Numbered from the stretch's first letter, positions 45,418-55,249 are shown. The stretch is 64,000 bases of DNA from Fertoeibacter niger (GCF_009380135.2 NZ_WHUT02000003.1:310001-374000); one strand, 5' to 3'. Translations and numbers: made by a program. Notes: generated from the letters alone by a model not told the origin.

Positions 45418-46755
45418 TTACCCCAGATCGGCACCAAGGCTGCGCATCAGCCCTTCGAAAATCGGAAAGGAGGTGGCGATGGGTGACGCATCATCCACCG
45501 ACACCGGCGCTTTCGCCGCCATGCCCAGAATCAGGAACGACATGGCGATGCGGTGGTCGATATGCGTCTTGCAGGTGGCCCCGCCCGGCACGCCCCCCGG
45601 CCCCATGCCATGCACGGTCAGGGTATCCTCGTCTTCCTCAATGCGCACGCCGCAGGCCTCAAGCCCGCGCGCCATCGCGTCGATCCGGTCGGATTCCTTC
45701 ACACGCAGCTCCTTCACCCCCCGCATGACCGTGACGCCTTCGGCAAAGGCCGCCACAACAGACAGGATCGGGTATTCGTCGATCATCGAGGGCGCGCGTT
45801 CGGGCGGCACCTCGATGCCCTTCATCGGGCCGAAGCGCACGCGCAGATCGGCCACAGGCTCGCCGCCCTCCTCGCGCGGGTTCTCGAAGGCGATGTCGGC
45901 ACCCATTTCCACCAGAGTGATGTATAGCCCGTTGCGCGTCAGGTTCTGGCTGACGCCCGGCACGAACACGTCGGACCCTTCGACCACCAGCGCCGCGCAG
46001 ACCGGGAATGCGGCCGAGCTTGGGTCACGCGGCACGGCCACCGTCTGCGGGCGCAGTTCGGGCTGCCCGGTAAGTGTGATCACATTGCCCTCGGCCGTCT
46101 TTTCCACCGTCAGCTCTGCGCCAAAGCCAAGCAGCATGCGTTCGGAATGGTCGCGCGTCGCCTCGCGCTCAATCACCACCGTCTGCCCCGGCGCGTTCAG
46201 CCCGGCCAGCAGCACCGCCGATTTCACCTGCGCGGATGCCACGGGCGTCGCATAGCGCACCGGCACCGGGTTGGCCGCGCCCACCAGCGTCATCGGCAGC
46301 CGCCCGCCCTTGCGCCCATAGGCCTGCGCGCCGAACAGGCTCAGCGGGTCTGTCACCCGGCCCATGGGCCGCTTGCGCAGGGATGCGTCGCCGGTAAAGG
46401 TCGCGGTCATCGCATGCGTGGCCATGCAGCCCATGATCAGCCGCGCGCCGGTGCCCGAATTGCCGCAATCGATCACATCGGCGGGTTCGGAAAATCCGCC
46501 CACACCCACGCCATGCACCGACCAAGCGCCCGGCCCGTGCTGCACCACCTCGGCGCCGAAGGCGCGCATCGCCTTTGCCGTATCCAGCACATCCTGCCCT
46601 TCCAGAAGCCCGGTGATGCGCGTCTCGCCCACCGCCATCGCGCCAAAGATCAGCGCGCGGTGGCTGATGGATTTGTCACCCGGCACATCGGCCCGGCCCG
46701 TCAGTGGCCCGGCGCGGCGGGCGGTCATAGGTTGGGCAGCACCATGGCCAGACAT
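45418..46755 (-). CDS. aroA: 3-phosphoshikimate 1-carboxyvinyltransferase (class II-like)
   Basis: A 445-residue EPSP synthase of the shikimate pathway. [13 protein letters not shown] binds phosphoenolpyruvate; [20 protein letters not shown] and LRVKESDR are conserved. Overall it is like the class II (CP4-type) enzymes, but the loop reads GNSGTG, with Gly where CP4 has the Ala linked to glyphosate tolerance. AGGA lies 7 bases before the ATG at 46755. Confidence 0.94.
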   Translation of the reverse strand: MSGHGAAQPMTARRAGPLTGRADVPGDKSISHRALIFGAMAVGETRITGLLEGQDVLDTAKAMRAFGAEVVQHGPGAWSVHGVGVGGFSEPADVIDCGNSGTGARLIMGCMATHAMTATFTGDASLRKRPMGRVTDPLSLFGAQAYGRKGGRLPMTLVGAANPVPVRYATPVASAQVKSAVLLAGLNAPGQTVVIEREATRDHSERMLLGFGAELTVEKTAEGNVITLTGQPELRPQTVAVPRDPSSAAFPVCAALVVEGSDVFVPGVSQNLTRNGLYITLVEMGADIAFENPREEGGEPVADLRVRFGPMKGIEVPPERAPSMIDEYPILSVVAAFAEGVTVMRGVKELRVKESDRIDAMARGLEACGVRIEEDEDTLTVHGMGPGGVPGGATCKTHIDHRIAMSFLILGMAAKAPVSVDDASPIATSFPIFEGLMRSLGADLG

Positions 46756-46907
46756 CGGAAATCCTCGCGTCACATTTCGGCGCGAGGCTTAGCGAAAGCC
46801 CTGCGCCCGGTCCAGCACCTTCCGGCCCCGGCTTTCATCTTGGTCTGAAATATCCGCGCCGCAGGCCTCAGCCAGCTGAAAACGGGCGACTGCACGGTGC
46901 CACGGCG

Positions 46908-47633
46908 TCAGGCGTCAGCCGCAGCGACGCCCCGCCGCCGGAAGGTCGCGTAATCCGGCACCCTGCCCTCGCGCAGCGCCTTCTGCTCATAGCGGGTGGA
47001 CAGCCAGTCATCCCAGGCCACGCCGCCATGCGCCACCAGTTCGAAGCCCGCCTGCGGCACCTCTTCAAGCGCCTGACGCATGTAGTCGGGAATGTCGGTG
47101 GCCACGCGGAATTCCGCGCCAGGGGCCAGCACGCGGGCCAGAGGCACCAGATGATCCTGCGTCACGAAACGGCGGCGGTGGTGGCGGCGCTTTGGCCAGG
47201 GGTCGGGGTAGTTCAGGAACGCCCGCGCCACCGACCCCGCAGGCAGCACATCGAACAATTCGCGCACGTCGCCCGGATGAACCGCCAGATTTGTCACCCC
47301 CGCCGCGCGGATCTTGCCCAGCAGCATGGCCACGCCGTTGATATAGGGCTCGCAACCGATCAGGCCGATGCCGGGATAGCGGGCGGCCATGTGCACCATA
47401 TGCTCGCCACCGCCAAAGCCCACCTCCAGCCAGACCGGGCGCGCGCCGCCAAAGATCGCGGCCAGATCCAGCGGGCTGCGTTCCGGGTTTTCGGCAGCCC
47501 AGATGCCGCGCGGGCGCAGCGTGTCCATATCCTGCGAAAGATAGGTTTTCTGGCTGGGCCGCAACGTCTTGCCATGCCTGCGGCCATAAAAGTTGCGCCA
47601 GCCCGGGGCGTCGTCGTCGGTGTCTTCGGTCAT
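46908..47633 (-). CDS. trmB: tRNA (guanine-N7-)-methyltransferase
   Basis: A 241-residue SAM enzyme that forms m7G46 in tRNA. LEVGFGGGEHMVHMA (about 71-85) binds SAM; FLNYPDPWPKRRHHRRRF (about 140-157) is the conserved TrmB segment. GGGGGCAG lies before the ATG. It stands near metK as in many relatives. Confidence 0.94.
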   Translation of the reverse strand: MTEDTDDDAPGWRNFYGRRHGKTLRPSQKTYLSQDMDTLRPRGIWAAENPERSPLDLAAIFGGARPVWLEVGFGGGEHMVHMAARYPGIGLIGCEPYINGVAMLLGKIRAAGVTNLAVHPGDVRELFDVLPAGSVARAFLNYPDPWPKRRHHRRRFVTQDHLVPLARVLAPGAEFRVATDIPDYMRQALEEVPQAGFELVAHGGVAWDDWLSTRYEQKALREGRVPDYATFRRRGVAAADA

Positions 47634-47768
47634 CTGCTGCCCCCGGTCAAACCCGCCCCGCCCTATCCGGCCCCGTTCCGGGCGTCAAGGCAACGTCCCT
47701 GTGGTCAAGACGGCCGCCTTCCTGTGGCAGCGCTGATCGCAGCGTCGTGACGCAGGGGGTGCCACCGA

Positions 47769-47798
47769 GCGGGTGGAAAGAGGGAACTTTCCACCCGC
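47769..47798. promoter_or_regulatory. Perfect 12-bp inverted repeat
   Basis: GCGGGTGGAAAG (47769-47780) is perfectly inverted at 47787-47798 round AGGGAA. No T-run follows on either strand. It lies in the trmB to PG-binding-gene gap and may be an RNA hairpin or a protein site. Confidence 0.5.
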
Positions 47799-47840
47799 AA
47801 AAGCGTTCGCAAGCATCTGACAGACCGGGGCTGCCACCCT

Positions 47841-47853
47841 GTTATCCGATAAC
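47841..47853 (+). promoter_or_regulatory. 13-base palindrome upstream of PG-binding gene
   Basis: GTTATC-C-GATAAC is a perfect dyad, 73 bases before the start codon at 47926, in the promoter area. It is a candidate operator. Confidence 0.4.
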
Positions 47854-47925
47854 AACGGCCTGTCTTTGCTTATCTCGGCACCCTGACCCTAGATCGGGGT
47901 ATCGAGAAACCTGGAGGGTTAACCA

Positions 47926-48432
47926 ATGATACGCATGATCCGCAACGCCGGTCTGGCCGCCATCGCCGCCACCACCTTTGTCACCGCCGCCGCCGCCCCT
48001 GCCATGGCGGGCGAACGTGAGCGCGACTTTCTGAAAGGCGTGGCCGCCACGGTCGTCGCCGGTGTCATCATCAATGACATCAAGCAAAAGAACCGCCAGC
48101 GCCAGCAGCAGCAATATGTGCCGGTGCAGCGCTACTACGCGCCGCAGCCGGTCTATGTGGAGCCGCGCCGCCAGGTGGTGCAGCGCCATTACGAGCCCAG
48201 CATCTACAGCATTCCCGCCGCGCAGACCTTCAACGACTACTCGTCGCGTGAAAAGCGGGTGATTCAGTCGCAACTGGCACGCGCCGGGTATTACAACGGC
48301 GCGATTGATGGCGTCTGGGGCCCGGGCACCTATCGCGCCGTGGCCGGTTATGCCCGCGACACTGGGCAGTCGGGCGTGCTCGAATCGCGCCGCAGCGCCT
48401 ATTCGTTTTACGACAGCCTGCTGCTTGGCTGA
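47926..48432 (+). CDS. Exported protein with peptidoglycan-binding domain
   Basis: A 168-residue secreted protein: signal peptide (about 1-28, APAMAGE), a region rich in Gln, Tyr, Pro and Arg (about 52-100), then a C-terminal PG_binding_1 domain (about 108-145; VIQSQLARAGYYNGAIDGVWGPGTYRAV). It probably attaches to the cell wall. GGAGGG precedes the ATG. A bidirectional terminator separates it from metK. Confidence 0.83.
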   Translation: MIRMIRNAGLAAIAATTFVTAAAAPAMAGERERDFLKGVAATVVAGVIINDIKQKNRQRQQQQYVPVQRYYAPQPVYVEPRRQVVQRHYEPSIYSIPAAQTFNDYSSREKRVIQSQLARAGYYNGAIDGVWGPGTYRAVAGYARDTGQSGVLESRRSAYSFYDSLLLG

Positions 48433-48452
48433 TCCTGACTGGCAGACAGACA

Positions 48453-48482
48453 AAAGCCCCGGTGCTGCCACCGGGGCTTTTT
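48453..48482. terminator. Bidirectional terminator
   Basis: AAAGCCCCGGT (48453-48463) pairs with ACCGGGGCTTT (48470-48480) in an 11-bp stem, with T-runs on both strands. It ends the PG-binding gene (plus) and metK (minus). Confidence 0.87.
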
Positions 48483-48501
48483 GCTGTGTGCTGCGCCGGG
48501 G

Positions 48502-49668
48502 TCAGATGGCGCTTTTCAAAGCCTCGACCAGATCGGTCTTTTCCCAGGAAAAGCCGCCATCCGCCTCGGGTGCGCGGCCGAAATGGCCATAGGCCGCCGT
48601 GCGGGCATAGATCGGGCGGTTCAGCTCCAGATGGGTGCGGATGCCGCGCGGCGTCAGATCCATGCAGGCGGCGACAGCGCGTTCGATCTGCGCCGCCTCG
48701 ACCTGCCCGGTGCCATGGGTATCGACATAGATCGACAGGGGTTTCGCCACACCAATCGCATAGCTGACCTGCAACGTGCAGCGGTCGGCCAGACCTGCCG
48801 CCACCACGTTCTTGGCCAGATAGCGCGCGGCATAGGCTGCCGAACGGTCCACCTTGGTCGGATCCTTGCCGCTGAACGCGCCGCCGCCATGCGGGGCGGC
48901 CCCGCCATAGGTATCAACGATGATCTTGCGGCCCGTCAGGCCTGCGTCGCCATCAGGGCCCCCGATCACAAAGGTGCCGGTGGGGTTCACCCACCATTCG
49001 GTTGCCTCGGTCAGCCAGCCTGCGGGCAGAACCTCGCGGATGTAGGGCTCCACTATCGCGCGGATGTCGTCGCTGGTCTGGTCAGGGTTGGCATGCTGGG
49101 TGGACAGCACGATGGATGTCACCGCCACCGGCCTGCCATCCTCATAGCGCAGCGACAGCTGGCTTTTGGCATCGGGGCGCAAGGTGGGCTCCTGCCCCGA
49201 TTTGCGGACCTCGGCCAGACGGCGCAGGATGGCATGGGCGTAAAGGATCGGTGCCGGCATCAGTTCCGGCGTTTCGCGGCAGGCATAGCCGAACATGATG
49301 CCCTGATCGCCCGCGCCGTCGCGGTCTACGCCCTGGGCAATATGCGCCGACTGCTTGTGCAGATAGTTCTGCACCTCCAGCGTGTTCCAGTGGAATTCAT
49401 CCTGCTCATAGCCGATGTCCTTGACGCAGCCGCGCACGATCTGGTCCACCCGGCCCATGAATTCGTCCAGCTTGGCCGGATCGGAAAGGCCCACCTCGCC
49501 GCCCACGATGACGCGGGATGTGGTGGCAAAGGTCTCGCAGGCCACGCGGGCGTTGGGCTCTTCGGTCAGGAAGGCATCGAGAATGGCATCCGACACCCGG
49601 TCACACAGCTTGTCCGGGTGGCCCTCCGAGACGGACTCGGACGTGAAAACATAGGATTGGCGCGTCAT
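48502..49668 (-). CDS. metK: S-adenosylmethionine synthetase
   Basis: A 388-residue enzyme that makes SAM from methionine and [20 protein letters not shown] at the N-terminus, [10 protein letters not shown] (about 121-130) and [18 protein letters not shown] (about 255-272) are conserved. The leader holds a SAM/SAH riboswitch whose ligand is the enzyme's product. Confidence 0.97.
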   Translation of the reverse strand: MTRQSYVFTSESVSEGHPDKLCDRVSDAILDAFLTEEPNARVACETFATTSRVIVGGEVGLSDPAKLDEFMGRVDQIVRGCVKDIGYEQDEFHWNTLEVQNYLHKQSAHIAQGVDRDGAGDQGIMFGYACRETPELMPAPILYAHAILRRLAEVRKSGQEPTLRPDAKSQLSLRYEDGRPVAVTSIVLSTQHANPDQTSDDIRAIVEPYIREVLPAGWLTEATEWWVNPTGTFVIGGPDGDAGLTGRKIIVDTYGGAAPHGGGAFSGKDPTKVDRSAAYAARYLAKNVVAAGLADRCTLQVSYAIGVAKPLSIYVDTHGTGQVEAAQIERAVAACMDLTPRGIRTHLELNRPIYARTAAYGHFGRAPEADGGFSWEKTDLVEALKSAI

Positions 49669-49675
49669 GGGGAAG

Positions 49676-49720
49676 TGCTCCGTTAATATAGCCCGTCACG
49701 CCAGGAAGCCGTTGTGACAG
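49676..49720 (-). ncRNA. SAM/SAH riboswitch
   Basis: On the minus strand, just before metK, GTCAC (49718-49714) pairs with GTGAC (49699-49695). The loop holds AACGGCTTCCTGGC, and GGAGCA (49681-49676), the metK Shine-Dalgarno, can pair with the GCTTCC of the loop to form the pseudoknot. This is the core of the SAM/SAH riboswitch described in Rhodobacterales. When SAM or SAH binds, the Shine-Dalgarno is hidden and metK translation falls. Confidence 0.9.
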
Positions 49721-49760
49721 TTGCACCGCGCTACACGCCCGCCCCGGAAGGGTCAAGCCT

Positions 49761-51251
49761 TCAGACCCGCCGCCGGAACATCAACAGGGCCGCGAGTCCC
49801 GCCAGCAACAGGCCCGTCACCGGCCACTCGCCAAAACGGGCATAGGGGGTCAGGGGCAACGCGCCGGGCAGGGTGACATCGCGGTAGGCGGCTGCACCCA
49901 GCGGGATCTGAGCAAGCACCCGGCCCCGCGCGTCGATCAGCGCCGACACGCCGGTATTGGCCACCCGCACCAGCGGCAGGCCCTGCTCGATGGCGCGCAA
50001 CCGGGCCTGCGCCAGATGCTGATAGGGGCCGGTCAGGGTGCCGAACCAGCCGTCGTTGGTGATCTGCAGGATCCAGTCGGCCCGGCCCGGCGCTGCCCGC
50101 AGATCCTGCGGAAACACCGCCTCGTAGCAGATCAGCGGCAGCATCTTGCCAAGCGCTCCGCCCAGATCCAGCACCGCCGCCCCCGGCCCCGGGGAATAGC
50201 CGTTGCCTTCCTGCGTGGCAAAGGCCGTGATGCCGAACCAGTCGGCCATGGTATCGCCGTAAGGAATGTATTCGCCAAAGGGCACCAGATGGTGCTTGTC
50301 ATACAGCGCCTGCACCCCGGCATCGGGGCCGATCACCGCAAGGCTGTTGAAATAGCGCAATCCCTGGGCCCGCTGGATGCCCACCGCCACCGGCACGCCT
50401 GCGCCGGCTTCGGCAATCGCCTGAAGGGCCCCCGGCGCATCATCCAGCAGCCATGGCACCGCGGTTTCGGGCCAGATCACCAGATCGGGGCGCGGCAGGG
50501 CAGCGGTATATTCCAACTGCCGGTCAAACAGCATTTCCACCATGCCGGGCTGCCATTTGGTGCGCTGGTCGGCATTGGGCTGCACCAGCCGCAGGGTGGC
50601 ATCGCGGGGGATAGGGTCGGGGGCGGCCAACCGCATCTGGCCATATCCGGCCATCGCCCCCAGCAGCAGCAGCGCCGCCGCCAGCCCACGCCAGCGGAAT
50701 GCCACCGGCAGGGCCGCAGCCAGCAATGTCAGACCCGTGAGGCCGGTAGGGCCTATCAGCCCCGCCACCTGCGCGGGCGTCCAGCCAACCCAGACATGGC
50801 CCGGCAAGGCCCAAGGAAAGCCGGTCAGCACATGGCCGCGCGCCAGTTCCGCCGCTGTCAGGGCCAAGGCAAACAGCAGGGCGCGGCGCGGACCTGTAAC
50901 CAAGGCTGCCAGCGCCCCCGCCGCCGCCCAGAACAGCGCAAGACCAAACCCCATCAGCACCAGCGCGAAAGGGGCCATCCAGCCATGCCGGGCAATGTCG
51001 ATCAGAAAGGGTTCGATGATCCAGCTCAGCGCAAGCACGAAATGCCCCGCGCCGCCGAACAGCGCCGTCCATGCCGCCGCCCGTGGCCCCGCAGCCTGCC
51101 CCAGCACACAGACCAGCGCCGCAAAGCCTGCCAGCGTGGCGGGCCAGACGCCAAGCGGAGCCTGCCCCAGCGCCATGGCGGCACCACAGCCAAAGGCCGC
51201 CACCAGCCGCAGGCGCGGTGACAGCGCCAGGTGGCGAACCCGCGGTTGCAT
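49761..51251 (-). CDS. lnt: Apolipoprotein N-acyltransferase
   Basis: A 496-residue inner-membrane enzyme that adds the third acyl chain to lipoproteins. The N-terminal half has about six to seven membrane helices; the nitrilase-like domain (about 215-465) has the triad Glu in WPETAVPW, Lys in DKHHLVPFGEY and Cys in LICYEAVFP. The start at 51251 has no clear ribosome binding site. The frame remains open upstream but overlaps corC. Confidence 0.92.
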   Translation of the reverse strand: MQPRVRHLALSPRLRLVAAFGCGAAMALGQAPLGVWPATLAGFAALVCVLGQAAGPRAAAWTALFGGAGHFVLALSWIIEPFLIDIARHGWMAPFALVLMGFGLALFWAAAGALAALVTGPRRALLFALALTAAELARGHVLTGFPWALPGHVWVGWTPAQVAGLIGPTGLTGLTLLAAALPVAFRWRGLAAALLLLGAMAGYGQMRLAAPDPIPRDATLRLVQPNADQRTKWQPGMVEMLFDRQLEYTAALPRPDLVIWPETAVPWLLDDAPGALQAIAEAGAGVPVAVGIQRAQGLRYFNSLAVIGPDAGVQALYDKHHLVPFGEYIPYGDTMADWFGITAFATQEGNGYSPGPGAAVLDLGGALGKMLPLICYEAVFPQDLRAAPGRADWILQITNDGWFGTLTGPYQHLAQARLRAIEQGLPLVRVANTGVSALIDARGRVLAQIPLGAAAYRDVTLPGALPLTPYARFGEWPVTGLLLAGLAALLMFRRRV

Positions 51252-51432
51252 GATCGGCACAGTCACCAGCGATGGCCCGTTGCCGCCAAGGCGGGTGCAA
51301 ATCTGCGCGGCCCGGCGCAGCCTGCCTGCACCGCACCGTGTGCAAGCCTGCCACAAGTGGTTGCGGCACCTGCTTCCGTGACCGGAACCGCCGACCCGGC
51401 GCAAGACGCAGGCAGGGTCAGCGGCATTGAAA

Positions 51433-52395
51433 TCAGGCCCCCGCCGGGCCTGACGGTTCCAGCCTCTCGGGCTCGGGCTTGGCCAGCAGCGCCACCGGCG
51501 TCGCCTGCGCGCCCGGCAGGCGCACACGCAGCCGCTTGATCCGCCGGGGATCCGCGTCGATCACCTCGAACTCGGCCCCGCTTTCATGCGCCACAATCTC
51601 GCCCCGCGCCGGCACCCGGCCGATTCGCAAGAAGATCAGCCCGCCCAGCGTGTCGATATCCTCGTCATCCTCGCCCAGCCGCAACTTGAGCCCGATCTCG
51701 GCCTCGAACTCGTCCAGAGGCGCGCGGGATTGCACCAGATAGACACCGGGCTTTTCCTGTGCCCACAATGCGCCCTCGGCCTCGTCATGTTCATCGTCGA
51801 TCTGGCCGATCACCGTTTCGATCAGGTCTTCGATGGTCACAAGACCATCCACCCCGCCATATTCGTCGATCACCAGCGCCATATGCACCCGTTCGCGCTG
51901 CATCTTCTGCAACAGCACGCCGATAGGCATCGATGGCGGGGCATAAAGCACGGGCCGCAGCAGGTTGCGCAAGCTGAACCGCCCGCCGCTGCCGAAACCG
52001 TGCTGCAAGGCCAGATCCTTCAGCAATACCAGACCCTGCGGGTGGTCAAGCGACCCCTTGTAGACTGGCATCCGCGAAAAGCCCTGCTTGCGGAACACCT
52101 CGACCAGCTCATCGCGGCCAATCTCCAGCGGCACGGCGGCGATCTCCACCTTCGGGATCGCCACATCGTCGACCCGCAGGCGGCGCAGGTTGCCGATGCC
52201 GGGCAGGTTCAGGTTGCCGTTTGCGGGGGATGCTGTCGCCGATGGCGTGTCTGCCGCGGCTGACCCGTTGTCAGAGGGGGAAAAGGCGCTCAGCAAGCGG
52301 CTGAAAAACCCTGTTTGCCCCGGTTCAGCGGGTTCGTCTGTGTTCGGTCCCAGCGCGCTCTGCGCTGCCAGAGACCCGTCGTTGCTACTGCCCAT
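51433..52395 (-). CDS. corC: CBS-domain hemolysin/CorC family protein
   Basis: A 320-residue protein with a low-complexity N-terminus (about 1-65), a CBS pair (about 78-205; [39 protein letters not shown]) and a C-terminal CorC_HlyC domain (about 225-300). It is a soluble CorC-type protein linked to magnesium/cobalt efflux. Start 52395 has AAAAGGA just before; an ATG at 52419 is possible. Gene order phoH-ybeY-corC-lnt is conserved. Confidence 0.9.
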   Translation of the reverse strand: MGSSNDGSLAAQSALGPNTDEPAEPGQTGFFSRLLSAFSPSDNGSAAADTPSATASPANGNLNLPGIGNLRRLRVDDVAIPKVEIAAVPLEIGRDELVEVFRKQGFSRMPVYKGSLDHPQGLVLLKDLALQHGFGSGGRFSLRNLLRPVLYAPPSMPIGVLLQKMQRERVHMALVIDEYGGVDGLVTIEDLIETVIGQIDDEHDEAEGALWAQEKPGVYLVQSRAPLDEFEAEIGLKLRLGEDDEDIDTLGGLIFLRIGRVPARGEIVAHESGAEFEVIDADPRRIKRLRVRLPGAQATPVALLAKPEPERLEPSGPAGA

Positions 52396-52436
52396 CGGTC
52401 CTTTTCCAAAAAATTCCACAAAGCCGCGCGCTGCCG

Positions 52437-52940
52437 TCAGTAAGGGTCGGCCACACCAAGCTGAGCCAGTATACGGGTCTCGGTGCTTTCCATCAATTCG
52501 GCATCGTCATCATCTTCGTGATCATAGCCCAGCAAATGTAACAGGCCATGCACGATCAGATGCGTGACATGATCCTGCATTGTCTTGCCCTGTTCCAGCG
52601 CCTCGCGCGCGCAGGTATCCCAGGCAAGCGCAATGTCGCCCAGTTCGGTCGGGTCATCGGCTGTGCCGGGTTCGGGCGGCTGCGGCGCCTCGCCCGAAAA
52701 TTCCGAACCACGCTCTTCCGACGGCCAGGACAGAACGTTGGTCGGCTGGCCCTTGGCGCGGAATGCGCCGTTCAGTTCCGCGATCCGGGCATCGTCGCAA
52801 CCCATCAGGCACAGGCTGAACCCTTCGCGCGGCAATGACATGGCGGCAAGCGTTGCCGCTGCCGCCATATCCGCCCGTTCGGCAAGGCCAAAGCCTTGCC
52901 AGCGCGGGTCTTCGATCACTGTGTCAACCAGAGGCTCCAT
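52437..52940 (-). CDS. ybeY: Endoribonuclease YbeY (rRNA maturation factor)
   Basis: A 167-residue zinc endoribonuclease for 16S rRNA processing and ribosome quality control. The metal motif is HGLLHLLGYDH (HxxxHxxxxxH, about 121-131), preceded by LGDIALAWD. The start (52940) lies within the end of phoH, overlapping by 17 bases, so translation is coupled. Starts at 52943 or further upstream are possible. Confidence 0.93.
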   Translation of the reverse strand: MEPLVDTVIEDPRWQGFGLAERADMAAAATLAAMSLPREGFSLCLMGCDDARIAELNGAFRAKGQPTNVLSWPSEERGSEFSGEAPQPPEPGTADDPTELGDIALAWDTCAREALEQGKTMQDHVTHLIVHGLLHLLGYDHEDDDDAELMESTETRILAQLGVADPY

Positions 52941-53943
52941 CATGCGCCTCATACGCCTCGATGATCCGGGCGACAAGCGCATGCCGCACTACATCCTTCG
53001 AGGTGAAGTAGTTGAAGCTGACGCCTTTGACATCCTTCAGGATACGCTCGGCATCGGCCAGCCCGCTGGCGGTGCCGCGCGGCAGGTCGATCTGGGTGCG
53101 GTCGCCGGTGATGACCATGCGCGAGCCCTCACCCAGACGGGTCAGGAACATCTTCATCTGCATGGTCGTGGCGTTCTGCGCCTCGTCCAGCACGACAAAG
53201 GCATTGGCCAGCGTGCGGCCCCGCATGAAGGCCAGCGGTGCGATCTCGATCCGCTTTTCCTCCATCAGCTTGGCCAGCTGCTTTTGCGGCAGGAAATCAT
53301 TCAGCGCGTCGTAAAGCGGCTGCATGTAGGGGTCGATCTTTTCCTTCATGTCGCCAGGCAGAAAGCCCAGCCGCTCGCCCGCCTCGACCGCGGGGCGGGA
53401 CAGGATGATCTTGTCCACCGCGCCACCGATCAGCATGGTCACGCCAACGGCGACGGCCAGATAGGTCTTGCCGGTGCCGGCTGGCCCGATGCCAAAGGCC
53501 ATCTCGTGATCGAACAGGTTCTTCACATAGGCTTTCTGCGCCTCGGTCCGCGGATCGACGGGCTTCTTGCGGGTGCGCAGTTCGTATTTTCCCGGCGTGA
53601 ACATTTCGATCTGTTCGCCGGGGTTGCGCACGATGTCGCTCATCGGTCGGCCCATCCGTATCGCGCCGTCAATGTCGCCGGCGGCAAGGCCGCGCCCTGA
53701 TTCGAGCCGCGCATAAAGCGCCCGCAGCACCGCCGCTGCCTGCTCCCGCGCGCCCTTGTCGCCGATCACCGCCAGACGGTTGCCGCGCCTCAGCACATGC
53801 ACCCCCATCTGATGTTCGATCTGTGCCAGGTTACGGTCAAATTCGCCGCAAAGGTCGATCAGAACACGGTTGTCGGGAAATTCCAGAAGCGTTTCTACCA
53901 TATCTTCGGGACGGGTCGGGGGGGTCAGCGCGCTGATGCCCAA
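52924..53943 (-). CDS. phoH: PhoH-like ATPase
   Basis: A 339-residue P-loop ATPase with GPAGTGKTYLAV (about 151-162) and FVVLDEAQNATT (about 242-253). PhoH/YbeZ proteins work with YbeY, whose gene follows with overlap. A KH-like N-terminal domain (about 20-110) is typical. Confidence 0.93.
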   Translation of the reverse strand: MGISALTPPTRPEDMVETLLEFPDNRVLIDLCGEFDRNLAQIEHQMGVHVLRRGNRLAVIGDKGAREQAAAVLRALYARLESGRGLAAGDIDGAIRMGRPMSDIVRNPGEQIEMFTPGKYELRTRKKPVDPRTEAQKAYVKNLFDHEMAFGIGPAGTGKTYLAVAVGVTMLIGGAVDKIILSRPAVEAGERLGFLPGDMKEKIDPYMQPLYDALNDFLPQKQLAKLMEEKRIEIAPLAFMRGRTLANAFVVLDEAQNATTMQMKMFLTRLGEGSRMVITGDRTQIDLPRGTASGLADAERILKDVKGVSFNYFTSKDVVRHALVARIIEAYEAHDGASG

Positions 53944-54108
53944 GGAGTTCTCCTTCTAGCAGGCAGGGTGAACGGGGGATGTGCAGACAGAGGGTATATC
54001 TAGAGTGTGCGACTGCATCGGCCACAAGGCAAGGGATTTGCCATGACATTTGCGTAACGTGGCGGCAGCGTGCCCAAGGCCCGCCGCAAAACCGGGCACG
54101 CCAAAGCA

Positions 54109-54136
54109 AAAGGCCGCGGGCGATGCCGCGGCCTTT
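54109..54136 (-). terminator. Rho-independent terminator after small lipoprotein gene
   Basis: AAAGGCCGCGG (54109-54119) pairs with CCGCGGCCTTT (54126-54136) in an 11-bp stem, with a short T-run on the minus strand, 20 bases past the lipoprotein stop. Confidence 0.83.
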
Positions 54137-54155
54137 GGTCTGGTGTCTGCCCGGA

Positions 54156-54497
54156 TCAATTCGGCAGGATGTCGGGGAAGCGGTTCGTGCGGTATTCATT
54201 CACCACATAACCCGGCGGGAACTGGTTGTTGCACACCGGAAGGCCCGAGCGCGGGTCGCGGCGGCGGCTGGCGTAACCTTCGGCGCCATCGTCGATCAGC
54301 CAGTTCTGGCAGCCGTCCGGGTCATAGGCAATCGCCGCCCGGCCGTTCTCAAGCGGCTTGCGGTCGAAGAAGCTGGTGTCGGCAGGCTGCGCGATCAGGC
54401 GCGGCTGGCCATCCGGCCCGACGCCGCCCGCCGAGGTGCAGGCCCCCAGCAACGCCAACCCCACACCCATCACGGCAAATTTCATGCTTTTCATCAT
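54156..54497 (-). CDS. Small lipoprotein with two-cysteine module
   Basis: A 113-residue lipoprotein: signal ending LLGAC (Cys about 20), then a domain with DPDGCQNW, DDGAEGY and RSGLPVC. The same pattern, at the same spacing, stands in the OmpA-type protein encoded just upstream, so the two share a module with a probable disulfide. The start overlaps the OmpA-type stop (TGATG). The function is unknown; it is probably an outer-membrane lipoprotein partner. Confidence 0.75.
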   Translation of the reverse strand: MMKSMKFAVMGVGLALLGACTSAGGVGPDGQPRLIAQPADTSFFDRKPLENGRAAIAYDPDGCQNWLIDDGAEGYASRRRDPRSGLPVCNNQFPPGYVVNEYRTNRFPDILPN

Positions 54498-55069
54498 CAC
54501 CACCTGTAGCAGACGACTTCGACGCGGCGATTGCGCTGCATCCCTTCGGCGGTGGCATTGCTGGCCACCGGCTCACGCTCGCCAAAGCCGATCTCACGCT
54601 CCACAAAGGCACCCACCGATCGGGCCACCGCCGCGACGGATGCGGCGCGCCGCTGCGACAGGCCAATGTTGTATTCATCGGACGCGCGGCTGTCGGTATG
54701 GCCATAGATGGCGAAACCGAAGGCATCCGAGCTGCGGAAGAAACTTTCCAGCCGGGCGCGGCCATGCGGCGTCAGTTTCGCGCTGTCGGTCGCAAACAGC
54801 GTGTCGGTGTTTTCCACCAGGCAGGTGTTCAGCTTCAGGCAAACGGGCTTGCCGGTCTGCGGGTTCACCCGGTCGACCATATAGCCTTCCAGCCCGCCAT
54901 CCGCATAATAGTGCATGCAGCCGTCAGGATCGATCCACACGCCCCATTCGATCCGCCCTGCCACTTGTGGCTGTGTCTGCGCCATGACGGACAGCGGATC
55001 AGCGACCGCTGCCGCAAGTGCCAGGCCCCCGATCGCCATCCGCAATGCCCTGGAAATCCGCCGTTCCAC
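54497..55069 (-). CDS. OmpA-family protein with N-terminal two-cysteine module
   Basis: A 190-residue exported protein: signal peptide (about 1-31, LSVMAQ), then a module with DPDGCMHY, DGGLEGY and QTGKPVC, then an OmpA C-terminal domain (about 90-185; LFATDSAKLTPHG, YGHTDSRASDEYN, LSQRRAASV, RNRRVEVVC). The GTG at 55069 is chosen for its strong AAGGGGG; a TTG at 55147 would extend the leader. It binds peptidoglycan and is translationally coupled to the small lipoprotein. The pair is inserted in the conserved miaB-phoH neighbourhood. Confidence 0.8.
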   Translation of the reverse strand: MERRISRALRMAIGGLALAAAVADPLSVMAQTQPQVAGRIEWGVWIDPDGCMHYYADGGLEGYMVDRVNPQTGKPVCLKLNTCLVENTDTLFATDSAKLTPHGRARLESFFRSSDAFGFAIYGHTDSRASDEYNIGLSQRRAASVAAVARSVGAFVEREIGFGEREPVASNATAEGMQRNRRVEVVCYRW

Positions 55070-55249
55070 TGCCGCAGCCCCCTTCAAATCAAACAATCCC
55101 ACGATCTTGTTACAGATTTGCCGCCGGGCAATTGCGAAGTAAAGCAAAATCTATGCGGTCACATCAATAAGATAGACTATTTGTTGCTTGAGGCGCGCCA
55201 AAGCGGAATCGGGCACGCCATTACAATCATGGCGGAAACAAGGCAAAGC

